This document shows, piece after piece, positions 36,013-44,939 of a DNA stretch of 64,000 nt. The first letter of the stretch is position 1. The number at the start of each line of letters is the position of its first letter. The stretch comes from Mucilaginibacter boryungensis (lineage in GTDB: Bacteria; Bacteroidota; Bacteroidia; Sphingobacteriales; Sphingobacteriaceae). The notes under the pieces are model-generated. The model saw only the letters and a list, made by a program, of their open reading frames with translations. It ran no database searches and had not been told where the DNA came from. Location: contig NZ_JADFFM010000001.1 of the NCBI RefSeq assembly GCF_015221995.1, forward strand, positions 2,542,001 to 2,606,000, given 5' to 3'. The translations under genes were made by a program, and so were the position numbers.

Positions 36013-36765
36013 TTACACCTCATATCCCGCAGTAAGCGTGGTATAATCCTGTACAATCATTTCCAGGAACTGGTACTCGTTTATCTCTGGCGGATAACTC
36101 ACCCCTAAGAAAGCTTTAATACGCATGGCCAGTTTATATATCAGCAAACTGTTGCCTGTTGCTTTAAAATAGCTTATTACTTCGTGGATCAAATTAATAT
36201 CCTTATCGGTTAACAGCGCAACTTGCGGGTAGGTGGTTATATGTTCGGCGCCCGGTTCCTGGAAGAACAAGTCTTTAAATTTGTTCAATGGTTCGGTTTT
36301 TACCAGTGTGGTACCCGCAATTATATCGCCGGTGCGTTGTTTATCATCGGTAAGCGCAATGCTAACCACTGCCAATGAGCCAAGGGTAATCCCAAAATCG
36401 ACAGCGCGAAACAGCCAGCGTAACAGGTATTGTCCAACACTGGGGCGGGCTCCGTTAAGGCTCACCACTTTAATTTTCATTAGGCGCTTGCCAATACTTT
36501 GTCCGTTAAAAAATATCTCGGCAATCAAATCATAAAACACAAAAAACGCCAGCCATATAACTATGGTTACTATAAAACCTGTGCTTTTTGTCCAATCCGC
36601 CCTTCCCGAATTTGCCGATACCCCTACAAAAATAATGGTACCCAAATATGATATCCCGCCAAATATGCTCATATCAATTATCCGTGCTACAACCCTGTCG
36701 CCAAGGCCGGCTACAGCATAATCAATTTCAACGTTTTGCGATGTGGTTATTTTTATGGTTTCCAT
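36013..36765 (-). CDS. RDD family membrane protein
   Basis: A 250-aa protein with an RDD domain: the family motif is VVARIIDMSIFGGISYLG at residues 25-45, then YDLIAEIFFNGQSIGKRLMKIKV and LLRWLFRAVDFGITLGSLAV. The first 15 residues are METIKITTSQNVEIDY, and the last 70 form a soluble helical tail. The frame opens at a TTG before this ATG. It is divergent from the SpoIIM gene and shares the 93-bp promoter region, so it is the minus-strand arm of the MoxR/DUF58 neighbourhood. RDD proteins are linked to ion or osmotic balance, weakly. Confidence 0.9.
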   Translation of the reverse strand: METIKITTSQNVEIDYAVAGLGDRVVARIIDMSIFGGISYLGTIIFVGVSANSGRADWTKSTGFIVTIVIWLAFFVFYDLIAEIFFNGQSIGKRLMKIKVVSLNGARPSVGQYLLRWLFRAVDFGITLGSLAVVSIALTDDKQRTGDIIAGTTLVKTEPLNKFKDLFFQEPGAEHITTYPQVALLTDKDINLIHEVISYFKATGNSLLIYKLAMRIKAFLGVSYPPEINEYQFLEMIVQDYTTLTAGYEV

Positions 36766-36858
36766 GTATAACAAATATATATTTAGCAGGCATATAATTT
36801 ATGTTGCGGGTAAATTTATTTTACTATTTTAACAAAAAAAATCTATTCCTTAAATACA

Positions 36859-37809
36859 ATGCGTGAAGCATTATTTGTAAAGCAAAATTCAGCAAGGTGG
36901 AAACAGTATGAAACCGAGCCCACCCGAGACCCGGATGAGCTTGCCGAACGTTTTATATCCGTTACCGATGACCTGGCCTATGCTAAAACTTTTTACCCCG
37001 AATCAAAAACTACGGCTTATTTGAATACACTAGCCGCAGGTTTTCATCAGTCTATTTATCGTAATAAAAAGGAAAAGACTAACCGTTTTGTGTACTATTG
37101 GCAGTTTGAGCTACCTATGCTTTTTAAAAAATACCAGCGCCAGTTGTTATACTCATTCATCTTCTTCGCAGTATTTTTCCTGGTGGGCGCGTTATCAGCC
37201 AAATACGATCACCTGTTTGTTAACTTCATTATGGGCGACAAGTATGTGAACATGACCAAAGCCAACATTGCCAAAGGCGATCCGTTTGGGGTTTACAAGC
37301 ACGAAAACTCGTGGCTGATGTTTTTCCAGATCGTCAGCAATAACCTGTATGCTACGGTACGGACTTACCTGTTCGGCATACTTTTTTCTATTGGTACCAT
37401 ATACGCGCTTTTTAAAAACGGGTTAATACTGGGCGCTTTTGAATACTTCTTTTTCAGCCAGGGCCTGGGGTTAAAATCTATATTGGTGATATGGATACAC
37501 GGCACGCTTGAAATATCATCCATTATCATAGCCGGGGGCGCGGGGTTGGTATTTGGCAACAGCATCATATTCCCGAAAACCTACACGCGCATGGCTTCCT
37601 TTAAAAAAGGCGCTATGGATGGTATGAAGATAGCCGTTGGCATATTGCCCGTTATAGTAGTCGCCGCCATTTTTGAAAGCTTTGTTACCCGCCATACCGA
37701 AATGCCCGCTTGGTTAAGTATCCTTATTTTATCAGGGTCATTCGTTTTTATTGTAGGGTACGTAATTATTTACCCAAACTATTTATCACGTAAAAAAATA
37801 AACCAATAA
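36859..37809 (+). CDS. SpoIIM/DUF95 family membrane protein
   Basis: A 316-aa membrane protein. The soluble N-terminus (MREALFVKQNSARWKQYETE, then ELAERFISVTDDLAYAKTFYP) and the hydrophobic body (YSFIFFAVFFLVGALSA, FGILFSIGTIYALFKNGLILG, GTLEISSIIIAGGAGLVFG) are typical of stage II sporulation M-like proteins of non-sporulating bacteria. The name does not imply sporulation here. It heads the plus-strand operon; its stop overlaps the next start (TAATG). Confidence 0.92.
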   Translation: MREALFVKQNSARWKQYETEPTRDPDELAERFISVTDDLAYAKTFYPESKTTAYLNTLAAGFHQSIYRNKKEKTNRFVYYWQFELPMLFKKYQRQLLYSFIFFAVFFLVGALSAKYDHLFVNFIMGDKYVNMTKANIAKGDPFGVYKHENSWLMFFQIVSNNLYATVRTYLFGILFSIGTIYALFKNGLILGAFEYFFFSQGLGLKSILVIWIHGTLEISSIIIAGGAGLVFGNSIIFPKTYTRMASFKKGAMDGMKIAVGILPVIVVAAIFESFVTRHTEMPAWLSILILSGSFVFIVGYVIIYPNYLSRKKINQ

Positions 37810-38675
37810 TGCCTCAAAAAGTAATACTGAACAGGATTAGGACAATGGGCGAGGTAATTGATGCCAGCATCCAATTTTTTAAACAGAACTGGAAACCTTT
37901 ATTAAAAGCGTACCTGATAATATGTGGTGTGTTTTGGTTATCGGCACTGGCTGTATCAACCATAAACCAAATAAATACCTTCAGGCTGCTGGCCGATGGT
38001 GAAAGCCGGCTTGATTCTACCTATACCGGGACTTACTTTGCCTCATTACTCATCGAGTTTGTTGCCAATACGCTGGTCATGTTAACCACCCTATCGTTCA
38101 TGGCGCTCTATCGCGATAAGGGAAACGTTGCCCCAAGTGTTGATGAAGTGTGGGGCTATGTAAAGTTTTATTTTTTAAGGGTATTTGGCAGTTACATCTT
38201 GTTATTACTGCTCATTTTAGCCGGTCTGGTTTTTTGTTTAGTACCGGGTATATATTTAGCAACCGTTGTATCTTTAATGTTTGCCATTATGGTAATTGAA
38301 AATGGCACGCTTAGCTATTCATTCAACCGCGCGTTTCAGTTAATAAAGAGTAAATGGTGGTATACTTTCGGTGCTATTATTTTAACTTTTTTACTGATAG
38401 GGATCACCGTCCTGCTTATCATTATCCCGGCTGAAATTATAGCTGCTTTCATTGTTTTTATTACTGGGGCACATGGCTATAGTTTCTATATGATAGCTTA
38501 TAATATTGCCATTCACCTTGGGCAGTTTTTATACGTTTTACCCAGCATTGCTATTACCCTGGTATATTTTAGCCTGACCGAACAAAAAGAAGATGTTAGC
38601 CTGTTGGAAAGAATAGAAAAATTGGGGCAACACGAACTCGAAGCCGACAAACCCACCACCGAAGAAGAGTACTAA
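37809..38675 (+). CDS. Polytopic membrane protein of the MoxR cluster
   Basis: A 288-aa protein with six hydrophobic segments. The N-terminus NRIRTMGEVIDASIQFFKQNWKPLLKAY resembles glycerophosphoryl diester phosphodiesterase membrane-domain or DUF975-type proteins that commonly accompany SpoIIM and RDD genes. Other blocks are YILLLLLILAGLVFCLVPGIYL and the acidic C-terminus LEADKPTTEEEY. No catalytic site is visible. It overlaps the SpoIIM stop by one base and is 3 bp from the DUF4129 gene. Confidence 0.8.
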   Translation: MPQKVILNRIRTMGEVIDASIQFFKQNWKPLLKAYLIICGVFWLSALAVSTINQINTFRLLADGESRLDSTYTGTYFASLLIEFVANTLVMLTTLSFMALYRDKGNVAPSVDEVWGYVKFYFLRVFGSYILLLLLILAGLVFCLVPGIYLATVVSLMFAIMVIENGTLSYSFNRAFQLIKSKWWYTFGAIILTFLLIGITVLLIIIPAEIIAAFIVFITGAHGYSFYMIAYNIAIHLGQFLYVLPSIAITLVYFSLTEQKEDVSLLERIEKLGQHELEADKPTTEEEY

Positions 38676-38678
38676 ACA

Positions 38679-39428
38679 ATGTGTAAACGCCTCATCTTCC
38701 TGTTATTTGTGCTGTTTTTTTTTAGCACCGCTGCCGCGCCTACTCCAGCGCCTAAAAAGGTAGCGGTAAAGGTTGTGCCCAAAACATTACTGGTTGATAG
38801 TTCAAATATAAACTACAGACATTTTGATAAGCATGCGGTAGATAAGTACACCGACGATCCTGCTTTTAACTATTACAAAAACGCCAAAGTTCAGCCATCG
38901 CTATGGGAAAGGTTTTGGAACTGGTTTTGGGAATTGATCGCCAAATTATTCAGTAAGGGAGAAGGTGCCGGCGGTGGTTCTGTTTTAAAATATGTACTGA
39001 TTGCTGCTACAGTAGCCGGTGTTATTTTCCTGCTGATAAAGCTGATAGGTGCCGATCTGTCGAATATCTTCAGCCGCGAGCCTAAACAGGCCGCCCTGTC
39101 CTACAACGAATCGTTAGAGAACATTCACGAGATAAATTTTGATGAAGAAATTGAGGCGGCCCTGGCTCAGCGCAACTATAAACTGGCTGTACGCCTGCTA
39201 TATCTTGCCAGTTTAAAACAACTGAACGATGCGCACCTTATCAATTGGCAAATTGATAAAACCAACAAAGCATATTTGGATGAATTGAACAATGCCGATC
39301 AGCGGCAGTCGTTCACGGTGCTTACCCGGCAGTTTGAATATGTTTGGTATGGCAATTTCCCGGTAGATGGGCATTCGTTCCAAAACATCCGTACACTGTT
39401 TATCGATTTTAAAAAACTACTGCCATGA
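38679..39428 (+). CDS. DUF4129 domain protein
   Basis: A 249-aa protein with a signal peptide or anchor (MCKRLIFLLFVLFFFSTAAA), a periplasmic stretch of about 90 residues including WERFWNWFWELIAKLFSKG, one membrane segment (YVLIAATVAGVIFLLIKLIG) and a cytoplasmic DUF4129 domain (EIEAALAQRNYKLAVRLLYLA, FTVLTRQFEYVWYGNFPVD). DUF4129 is usually found next to MoxR/DUF58 genes, as here. It overlaps the DUF4350 start by the ATGA pattern, so it is translationally coupled. Confidence 0.92.
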   Translation: MCKRLIFLLFVLFFFSTAAAPTPAPKKVAVKVVPKTLLVDSSNINYRHFDKHAVDKYTDDPAFNYYKNAKVQPSLWERFWNWFWELIAKLFSKGEGAGGGSVLKYVLIAATVAGVIFLLIKLIGADLSNIFSREPKQAALSYNESLENIHEINFDEEIEAALAQRNYKLAVRLLYLASLKQLNDAHLINWQIDKTNKAYLDELNNADQRQSFTVLTRQFEYVWYGNFPVDGHSFQNIRTLFIDFKKLLP

Positions 39429-40597
39429 GGAGCCTGAAATTATACATCTTCCTGGCATCGGTACTGCTACTACTGTATGTGGTGGCTGAATACAATCGCC
39501 CAAAAGCGACCGACTGGAGTGAAACTTTTAATAATACTGAGAAGATCCCCTTTGGTACTTACATTTTATATAACCGTTTGCACGATGTTTTTCCTGGCAG
39601 CGCCATACAAACGTACCGCGAACCTGTTTATAATGTTATAGCCGACGACAGTCTTAAAAACGCTAACTATATCATTATCTGCAACGAACTAAAACTTACC
39701 GAATACGATTACGGTAAGCTAACCCAATACATTAAAAAAGGGAACGATGTTTTTATAGCTGCCAATGAGTTTGGCAACCTGCTGGAGAAAAAGCTACAAA
39801 TTGAAACAAATTCGGAGGAACATACCAACGGGCAATCGTTCATAAACTTCACCAGCACATCGCAAAAGGATTCTACCTACCTGGTAGATCACAGCAGTAC
39901 CAATAACTATTTTTATAATTTCGATACGCTTAAAACTACTGTACTTGGTAAAAACGGCTATAACCATTCCACCTTTGTACGGATAAACATGGGTAAAGGG
40001 GCGCTTTATTTAAATGCTAACCCTAAAATGTTCACCAACTATAGCTTGCTGCAAAGTCCGGGCATCAGTTATTCGGCTAAGGCTTTATCCTACCTTAAAA
40101 CGGGTAAAACAATAGCCTGGGATGAATATTACAGCAAGGGAATTGAAGGTGAAGAATCGAGCATGCGGGTGTTTTTAAGTCACGCCCCCTTGCGCTGGGC
40201 TTTTTACCTGGTTATTGGGGGGCTGATGGTTTATGTGTTTTACCAGATGAAACGTCGCCAGCGCATTATACCCATTATTGAACCGGTGGCCAATACCACT
40301 GTTGATTTTGTGACCGTGGTAGGCCAGGTATATTATGAACAGCACGATAACCGCAACATAGCGCAGAAAAAAGTGGCCTATTTTCTCGAACACATCCGCA
40401 CCAAATATAACCTGAAAACCAACGTGCACGATGCGGAATTTATGGAAACGCTTGCCAACAAAAGCGGTGTGCAGGTAAGCCTGATACAGGCTCTATTTTA
40501 CCAGGTAGCATTAATACAAAACGGGCATAAGGTTGATAACAGCGACCTGATTACCCTGAACCAAAACATAGAACAATTTTATTTTCAATCCAGTTAA
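39425..40597 (+). CDS. DUF4350 domain membrane protein
   Basis: A 390-aa protein with an N-terminal membrane anchor (YIFLASVLLLLYVVAEYN), an extracytoplasmic DUF4350-like Rossmann part (IPFGTYILYNRLHDVFPG, ADDSLKNANYIIICNELKLTE, YIKKGNDVFIAANEFGNLL), a second membrane segment (APLRWAFYLVIGGLMVYVFYQM), then a cytoplasmic helical tail. The fold may sense or hold ligands, but no active site is evident. It is followed 2 bp later by the MoxR gene. Confidence 0.88.
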   Translation: MRSLKLYIFLASVLLLLYVVAEYNRPKATDWSETFNNTEKIPFGTYILYNRLHDVFPGSAIQTYREPVYNVIADDSLKNANYIIICNELKLTEYDYGKLTQYIKKGNDVFIAANEFGNLLEKKLQIETNSEEHTNGQSFINFTSTSQKDSTYLVDHSSTNNYFYNFDTLKTTVLGKNGYNHSTFVRINMGKGALYLNANPKMFTNYSLLQSPGISYSAKALSYLKTGKTIAWDEYYSKGIEGEESSMRVFLSHAPLRWAFYLVIGGLMVYVFYQMKRRQRIIPIIEPVANTTVDFVTVVGQVYYEQHDNRNIAQKKVAYFLEHIRTKYNLKTNVHDAEFMETLANKSGVQVSLIQALFYQVALIQNGHKVDNSDLITLNQNIEQFYFQSS

Positions 40598-40599
40598 AT

Positions 40600-41577
40600 A
40601 TGGAAAACGAATTTTTTGAACAACGGACCGACCTTACCCGGCTTAGCCAGGCGGTTGAGCAGATGAAGGAAACCATCCACAAAATTGTGGTGGGCCAGCA
40701 GGATACCCTTGATTTGCTGATTGCCGGTATTTTAGCCGATGGCCACTTGCTGATAGAGGGTGTGCCGGGTGTAGCAAAAACGCTTACCGCCAAACTCATC
40801 GCGCAAAGCATCAACGCTAAATTCTCGCGTATCCAGTTCACTCCGGATCTGATGCCTTCGGATGTATTGGGTACGTCGGTATTTAATCCCAAAACTGTTG
40901 AATTCGAGTTCAAACGCGGTCCGGTATTTGGCAATATTGTTTTGATAGATGAGATAAACCGCGCCCCCGCCAAAACGCAATCGGCTTTGTTTGAAGTGAT
41001 GGAAGAACGCCAGATCACTATAGACGGCCACCGCTACCCAATGGATGAACCATTCATTGTTATTGCCACTCAAAACCCGGTTGAACACGAAGGCACTTAC
41101 CGCCTACCCGAGGCGCAATTAGACCGTTTCCTGTTCAAAGTTGATGTGAAATATCCATCATTGGAGGAAGAAGTGGCTATCATCAGTCAGCAGCACCAGC
41201 ACAAAACAGTCGACCAGTTAGCGGAGATAAAACCGGTACTATCGGCAGATGATATTATTGCCATCCGCAAGCAGGTGCGCGGCTTTTATGTAGAGCCTAA
41301 ACTGATAGAGTTTGTAGCGAAGATCATCCACGAAACACGAAACAATAAATCGCTTTACCTGGGTGGTTCGCCGCGGGCATCGCTGGCCATCATCAACAGT
41401 GCCAAAGCACTGGCCGCCATGAATGGCCGCGACTTTGTAACCCCTGAGGACATTATCTGGGTAGCGCCGGCCGTATTACGCCACCGCATTATGCTTACAC
41501 CCGACAAGGAAATGGAAGGCGTAACCCCTGATGATGTAGTAGCACAAATTATCCAAAAAATAGAAATACCACGTTAA
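40600..41577 (+). CDS. MoxR family AAA+ ATPase
   Basis: A 325-aa cytoplasmic AAA+ chaperone-like ATPase. Walker A is GVPGVAKT (54-61), Walker B LIDEIN (115-120) with the MoxR hallmark NRAPAKTQSALFEVMEERQ, sensor 1 ATQNP, arginine-bearing EGTYRLPEAQLDRFLFK and the C-terminal lid (PRASLAIINSAKALAAMNGRD, VAPAVLRHRIMLTPD). MoxR ATPases are thought to assemble or activate protein complexes. It sits between the DUF4350 and DUF58 genes with gaps of 2 bp each. Confidence 0.97.
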   Translation: MENEFFEQRTDLTRLSQAVEQMKETIHKIVVGQQDTLDLLIAGILADGHLLIEGVPGVAKTLTAKLIAQSINAKFSRIQFTPDLMPSDVLGTSVFNPKTVEFEFKRGPVFGNIVLIDEINRAPAKTQSALFEVMEERQITIDGHRYPMDEPFIVIATQNPVEHEGTYRLPEAQLDRFLFKVDVKYPSLEEEVAIISQQHQHKTVDQLAEIKPVLSADDIIAIRKQVRGFYVEPKLIEFVAKIIHETRNNKSLYLGGSPRASLAIINSAKALAAMNGRDFVTPEDIIWVAPAVLRHRIMLTPDKEMEGVTPDDVVAQIIQKIEIPR

Positions 41578-41579
41578 AA

Positions 41580-42926
41580 TTGAAAAGGCTTTACAGTAAT
41601 TTTTATAAAAACCTGTTCCTTACCTCCCGCTTATTTGCCGGATTGGGTGGGGTTGTGTTACTTTTTTTACTGTCATTCTTTTTCCCATGGCTGGGCATTA
41701 TTCCTGTTATCGCATTTTGGGTGTTCATCGCGCTTATTTTAATTGATATCTGGGTATTGTACCGTTTAAAGAACGGTATTTTTGCTAAGCGTGTAGCCCC
41801 CGAACGACTGAGTAACGGCGACGATAACGAGATTGGCCTGTATGTTGAAAGTTACTACCCATTTACTGTCAATTTGAATATTATTGACGAGATACCGCAC
41901 CAGTTTCAAAAACGTGATGTAAACTTCCATACCGGCTTAACTCCACGTCAGCATAAGCTGATCAATTACATTATCCGCCCCACCAAGCGCGGTGAGTATA
42001 GCTTTGGAGATATCCGCGTGTATGCAGCTTCGGCTTTAGGACTGGTGAACCGCCGTTATAATTTTGAGCAGCTGGAAGTACTGCCTGTTTATCCCTCCTT
42101 TTTGCAATTGCGCCGCTATGAACTAATGGCCATCTCCAATCGATTGAATGAGATGGGCATTAAAAAGATCCGTCGCCTGGGTAACAGCATGGAGTTTGAG
42201 CAGATAAAAAACTATGTAGCCGGTGATGATTATCGCACCGTGAACTGGAAAGCTACCGCACGGCAGGGTGCACTGATGGTGAACAATTATACCGAAGAAA
42301 AATCGCAGCATGTGTACTGCATCATCGATAAATCGCGGGCGATGAAGATGCCTTTTGATGGTTTAAGCCTGCTGGATTATGCTATTAATGCCAGCCTGGT
42401 ACTATCCAGCGTGGCATTGATAAAAGAAGACAAAGCGGGTTTGATCACCATATCCGACAAGAAAGGCGCCGTTATCCCCGCTGACCGCCGGCCCACGCAG
42501 TTGAACAAGATAATGGAGGTGTTGTATAAAGAGAAAACCCGCTTCATGGAAACCAATATGGAGTTGGTTTACACAACCGTACGCAATACCTTGAAACAGC
42601 GCAGTCTGGTGGTATTCTTTACCAATTTCGAAAGTCTTTCGGCATTAGAGCGGCAGCTACCTTACTTGAAACGCATTGCTAAATTTCACCTGCTGGTGAT
42701 GGTGTTTTTCGAAAATACAAGCCTGAAAGAATTGAGCGAACAAGGTGCTACCGATGTAGAAGGCATCTATATAAAAACCATCGCCGAAAAGTTTATTTAC
42801 GAAAAACGCCTGATTGTTAAAGAGCTGGCCCGCCACGGTATCCAGTCCATCTTAACCGCTCCGCAAAACCTTACAGTGAATACTATTAACCGGTATTTGG
42901 AATTGAAGGCGAAGCAGAAGATATAA
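41580..42926 (+). CDS. DUF58 family protein
   Basis: A 448-aa protein with two N-terminal membrane segments (GLGGVVLLFLLSFFFPWLGI and IPVIAFWVFIALILIDIWVL) and the DUF58 core YVAGDDYRTVNWKATARQG, followed by a von Willebrand A-like fold (HVYCIIDKSRAMKMPFDG, LVVFFTNFESLSALE). The start is TTG, 2 bp after the MoxR stop; no ATG is close. DUF58 proteins are the usual MoxR partners and may carry a metal-ion-dependent adhesion-like site (DKSRAM is a weak MIDAS-like match). It is the last gene of the operon, before a REP element. Confidence 0.93.
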   Translation: MKRLYSNFYKNLFLTSRLFAGLGGVVLLFLLSFFFPWLGIIPVIAFWVFIALILIDIWVLYRLKNGIFAKRVAPERLSNGDDNEIGLYVESYYPFTVNLNIIDEIPHQFQKRDVNFHTGLTPRQHKLINYIIRPTKRGEYSFGDIRVYAASALGLVNRRYNFEQLEVLPVYPSFLQLRRYELMAISNRLNEMGIKKIRRLGNSMEFEQIKNYVAGDDYRTVNWKATARQGALMVNNYTEEKSQHVYCIIDKSRAMKMPFDGLSLLDYAINASLVLSSVALIKEDKAGLITISDKKGAVIPADRRPTQLNKIMEVLYKEKTRFMETNMELVYTTVRNTLKQRSLVVFFTNFESLSALERQLPYLKRIAKFHLLVMVFFENTSLKELSEQGATDVEGIYIKTIAEKFIYEKRLIVKELARHGIQSILTAPQNLTVNTINRYLELKAKQKI

Positions 42927-42944
42927 AACTAAATATATCTCCAA

Positions 42945-43026
42945 CGTCATGTTGAACTTGTTTCAGCATCCCACTTGCTAAGTAGCAACCATGCAAATGA
43001 GATCCCGAAATAAATTCGGGATGACG
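42945..43026. repeat. REP-type inverted repeat, variant 2
   Basis: The ends CGTCAT (from 42945) and ATGACG (to 43026) are complementary, with internal hairpins TTGAAC...TTTCAG and CCCGAA...TTCGGG that differ between arms. The element lies between the convergent DUF58 and SHOCT genes. It is the same family as the repeats at 35911 and 63472, with arms that have drifted apart. Confidence 0.75.
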
Positions 43027-43036
43027 GCACGTTTGT

Positions 43037-43543
43037 TTACTGATCCAGCAACTTCTTCTTTTGCGCGTTATATTCGTCCTTGGTGAGGGCGCCTTCATCA
43101 AGCAGCTTTTTTAGTTTGATGAGTTCATCGGCTACACTGCCGTGGTTAGCACTTGAAGCATTTGCGCCAGGGCATGGCGTAATTTCGCAGGCACTTAACG
43201 CTTCAAATATCCAAACATTATAAGTAACTATGCCGCCATTCTTTATGGTGAATATCACTTTATCTGTCCCACCCATTTGTCTTTCGGTACTGATCTTTTT
43301 AATAGTAGCTGTACTCATGGAGATATCCTTGCGGGCATTCATGCCATTGCGGTTTGGTGGTGCAAACAAGGGTGGGTTGATCTGAATATATTTGAAGTTA
43401 CCATCAGGCATCGAACCCATCCCAATAGTTATAGTATCGCCCGGATGATATGTTTTACCGTTTGAAGCTTTAAATTCTTTTAAGGTTTGCGCAAAACTAC
43501 TATAACAAGCCAGGCACATTACAACAAGCAGTATTTTTTTCAT
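43037..43543 (-). CDS. Secreted SHOCT-domain protein
   Basis: A 168-aa protein with a signal peptide (MKKILLVVMCLACYSSFAQ) and a C-terminal SHOCT motif (VADELIKLKKLLDEGALTKDEYNAQKKKLLDQ region), which is a short oligomerisation helix pair. The central part has YHPGDTITIGMGSMPDGNFKYIQI and a Cys pair (SACEITPCPGANAS). The family of the middle domain is not recognised. Its terminator is probably the REP element 10 bp downstream. Confidence 0.85.
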   Translation of the reverse strand: MKKILLVVMCLACYSSFAQTLKEFKASNGKTYHPGDTITIGMGSMPDGNFKYIQINPPLFAPPNRNGMNARKDISMSTATIKKISTERQMGGTDKVIFTIKNGGIVTYNVWIFEALSACEITPCPGANASSANHGSVADELIKLKKLLDEGALTKDEYNAQKKKLLDQ

Positions 43544-43625
43544 TTAGTTTATTTATGATAGTAAACATAATGAAAATATTTAATCATCGGCATATAAGCC
43601 AACGCAAATTACTGTTTGACTATTA

Positions 43626-44921
43626 TTAGCCGTGCTTTTTTTTCATGTTCATTTTAGCCTTTTGCCCCGAGCTGTAATTATAGTTTTTAGCATTACTGGC
43701 TTTCTTTTCGTGAAAGGCTGCCCCTGGCTCATCGCCTTTGGGTAAAACAGGTTTCTCTTCAGTTTTCTTTTTTTCTTTCACAATTACAAGGTAATCGGGC
43801 AATTCACCAATTGGGAATTTCTGTCCGCTTGCCTGTTCTATTTTTTTCACCAGACCAAGTTCAAGATCGGTAGCAAAGGTAATGGATAAGGTTTCCTCGC
43901 CGGTCTCTGCAGTCCTAACCACCATACGGTTAAGGAAGGTATCTTTATCAGCCGGCAAATCGAAATGTAACAGGAAAGGGATACCCGAAAGATCGATCTC
44001 TTCCTCATTTTCATTGGCTACTATTAATATGCGGATTTGTCCAGCGTTCTTAAAATCATCAACTGAAACAAAACCCTGGTAGCCTGCCGTCCATGGATTA
44101 TATAGGCCAACCGGGTTGTTTTTAGCAGTTTGCAAGTTTTTGTAAATATGCTCGGCTGTTTGTTTGGTATTGGCAAAAACTACTGTTTTGGTGAACAGCT
44201 CATCATCCTGCATAAATAAATTAAGCAGGTTTAATTTGGTGCCAAAGTTAGGCACATGGTATAGCATCTGTGGATGAATATTAAGCTGTGCCTCTCCTAT
44301 TTCCTCTACCTCAACAACCGAAGGCAGCCTCATAAAAGGATCTATCATTTTGCTCAGCTTATCGTGCAATACTTCGGTAAACACCAGGTGTTGCGCTTTG
44401 GTAATGCTGTTAGCTAATTCAGCCACAGGCAATTGCAGGCCTTGTTTTACTATCCGGTCGGCATCGTCAACTATCAATACTTCTATCTTATTCAAATTAA
44501 GGCCAAGTTTCAAATAAATTGCCCGTGCCCTATCCGGAGTAGCTACTACGATATCAGCGCCATCGGCCAAAGCATCCAGCTGATCCTGCATACCGGGAGT
44601 AGCATACAGGCCAACTATACTAATAGATTTATTTTTGTTCAGCAGATCAAATTTTTCTATAACAGCTTCTACAGCCTCCTGATCTGGTACCAGGATCAAC
44701 ACCTGCGGCACGCCGTCAGGCGCGTAACTAAAGCGGTTTAATACCGTTAATACATAAGTTGTGGTTTTACCGGCGCCTTCGGGGCCAACTGCTACTACAT
44801 CCTGCCCGCCGATTATCCTCGGCATTATTCGCTGCTGAATTTCAGTTGGGGCAGCATACCCTGCTTCGGCAACCGAGCGTTGCAATTGTTTATTAAGCTT
44901 AATTTTATTTGACCACGCCAT
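43626..44921 (-). CDS. DEAD-box-like protein with degenerate helicase motifs
   Basis: A 431-aa protein with the two-domain layout of DEAD-box RNA helicases, but many motifs are altered. Q-motif PTEIQQ (25-30) and Walker A GPEGAGKT (46-53) are present. Motif Ia is PDQEAV instead of PTRELA, motif II is VDDADR (DDAD, 152-155) instead of DEAD, motif III is FTE (181-183) instead of SAT, motif V is ANENEEEIDLSG instead of ATDVAARGID, and motif VI is NRMVVRTAETG (331-341) instead of HRIGRTGR. ATP binding may persist, but classical unwinding is doubtful. A basic tail (KNYNYSSGQKAKMNMKKKHG) may bind RNA. It starts 18 bp after the GH43 gene. Confidence 0.9.
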   Translation of the reverse strand: MAWSNKIKLNKQLQRSVAEAGYAAPTEIQQRIMPRIIGGQDVVAVGPEGAGKTTTYVLTVLNRFSYAPDGVPQVLILVPDQEAVEAVIEKFDLLNKNKSISIVGLYATPGMQDQLDALADGADIVVATPDRARAIYLKLGLNLNKIEVLIVDDADRIVKQGLQLPVAELANSITKAQHLVFTEVLHDKLSKMIDPFMRLPSVVEVEEIGEAQLNIHPQMLYHVPNFGTKLNLLNLFMQDDELFTKTVVFANTKQTAEHIYKNLQTAKNNPVGLYNPWTAGYQGFVSVDDFKNAGQIRILIVANENEEEIDLSGIPFLLHFDLPADKDTFLNRMVVRTAETGEETLSITFATDLELGLVKKIEQASGQKFPIGELPDYLVIVKEKKKTEEKPVLPKGDEPGAAFHEKKASNAKNYNYSSGQKAKMNMKKKHG

Positions 44922-44939
44922 GCGGCAAAGGTAAGGTTT

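Noticed and set aside
40551..41018. 155-residue minus-strand frame opposite MoxR
   Set aside because: Shadow of a certain MoxR coding region.
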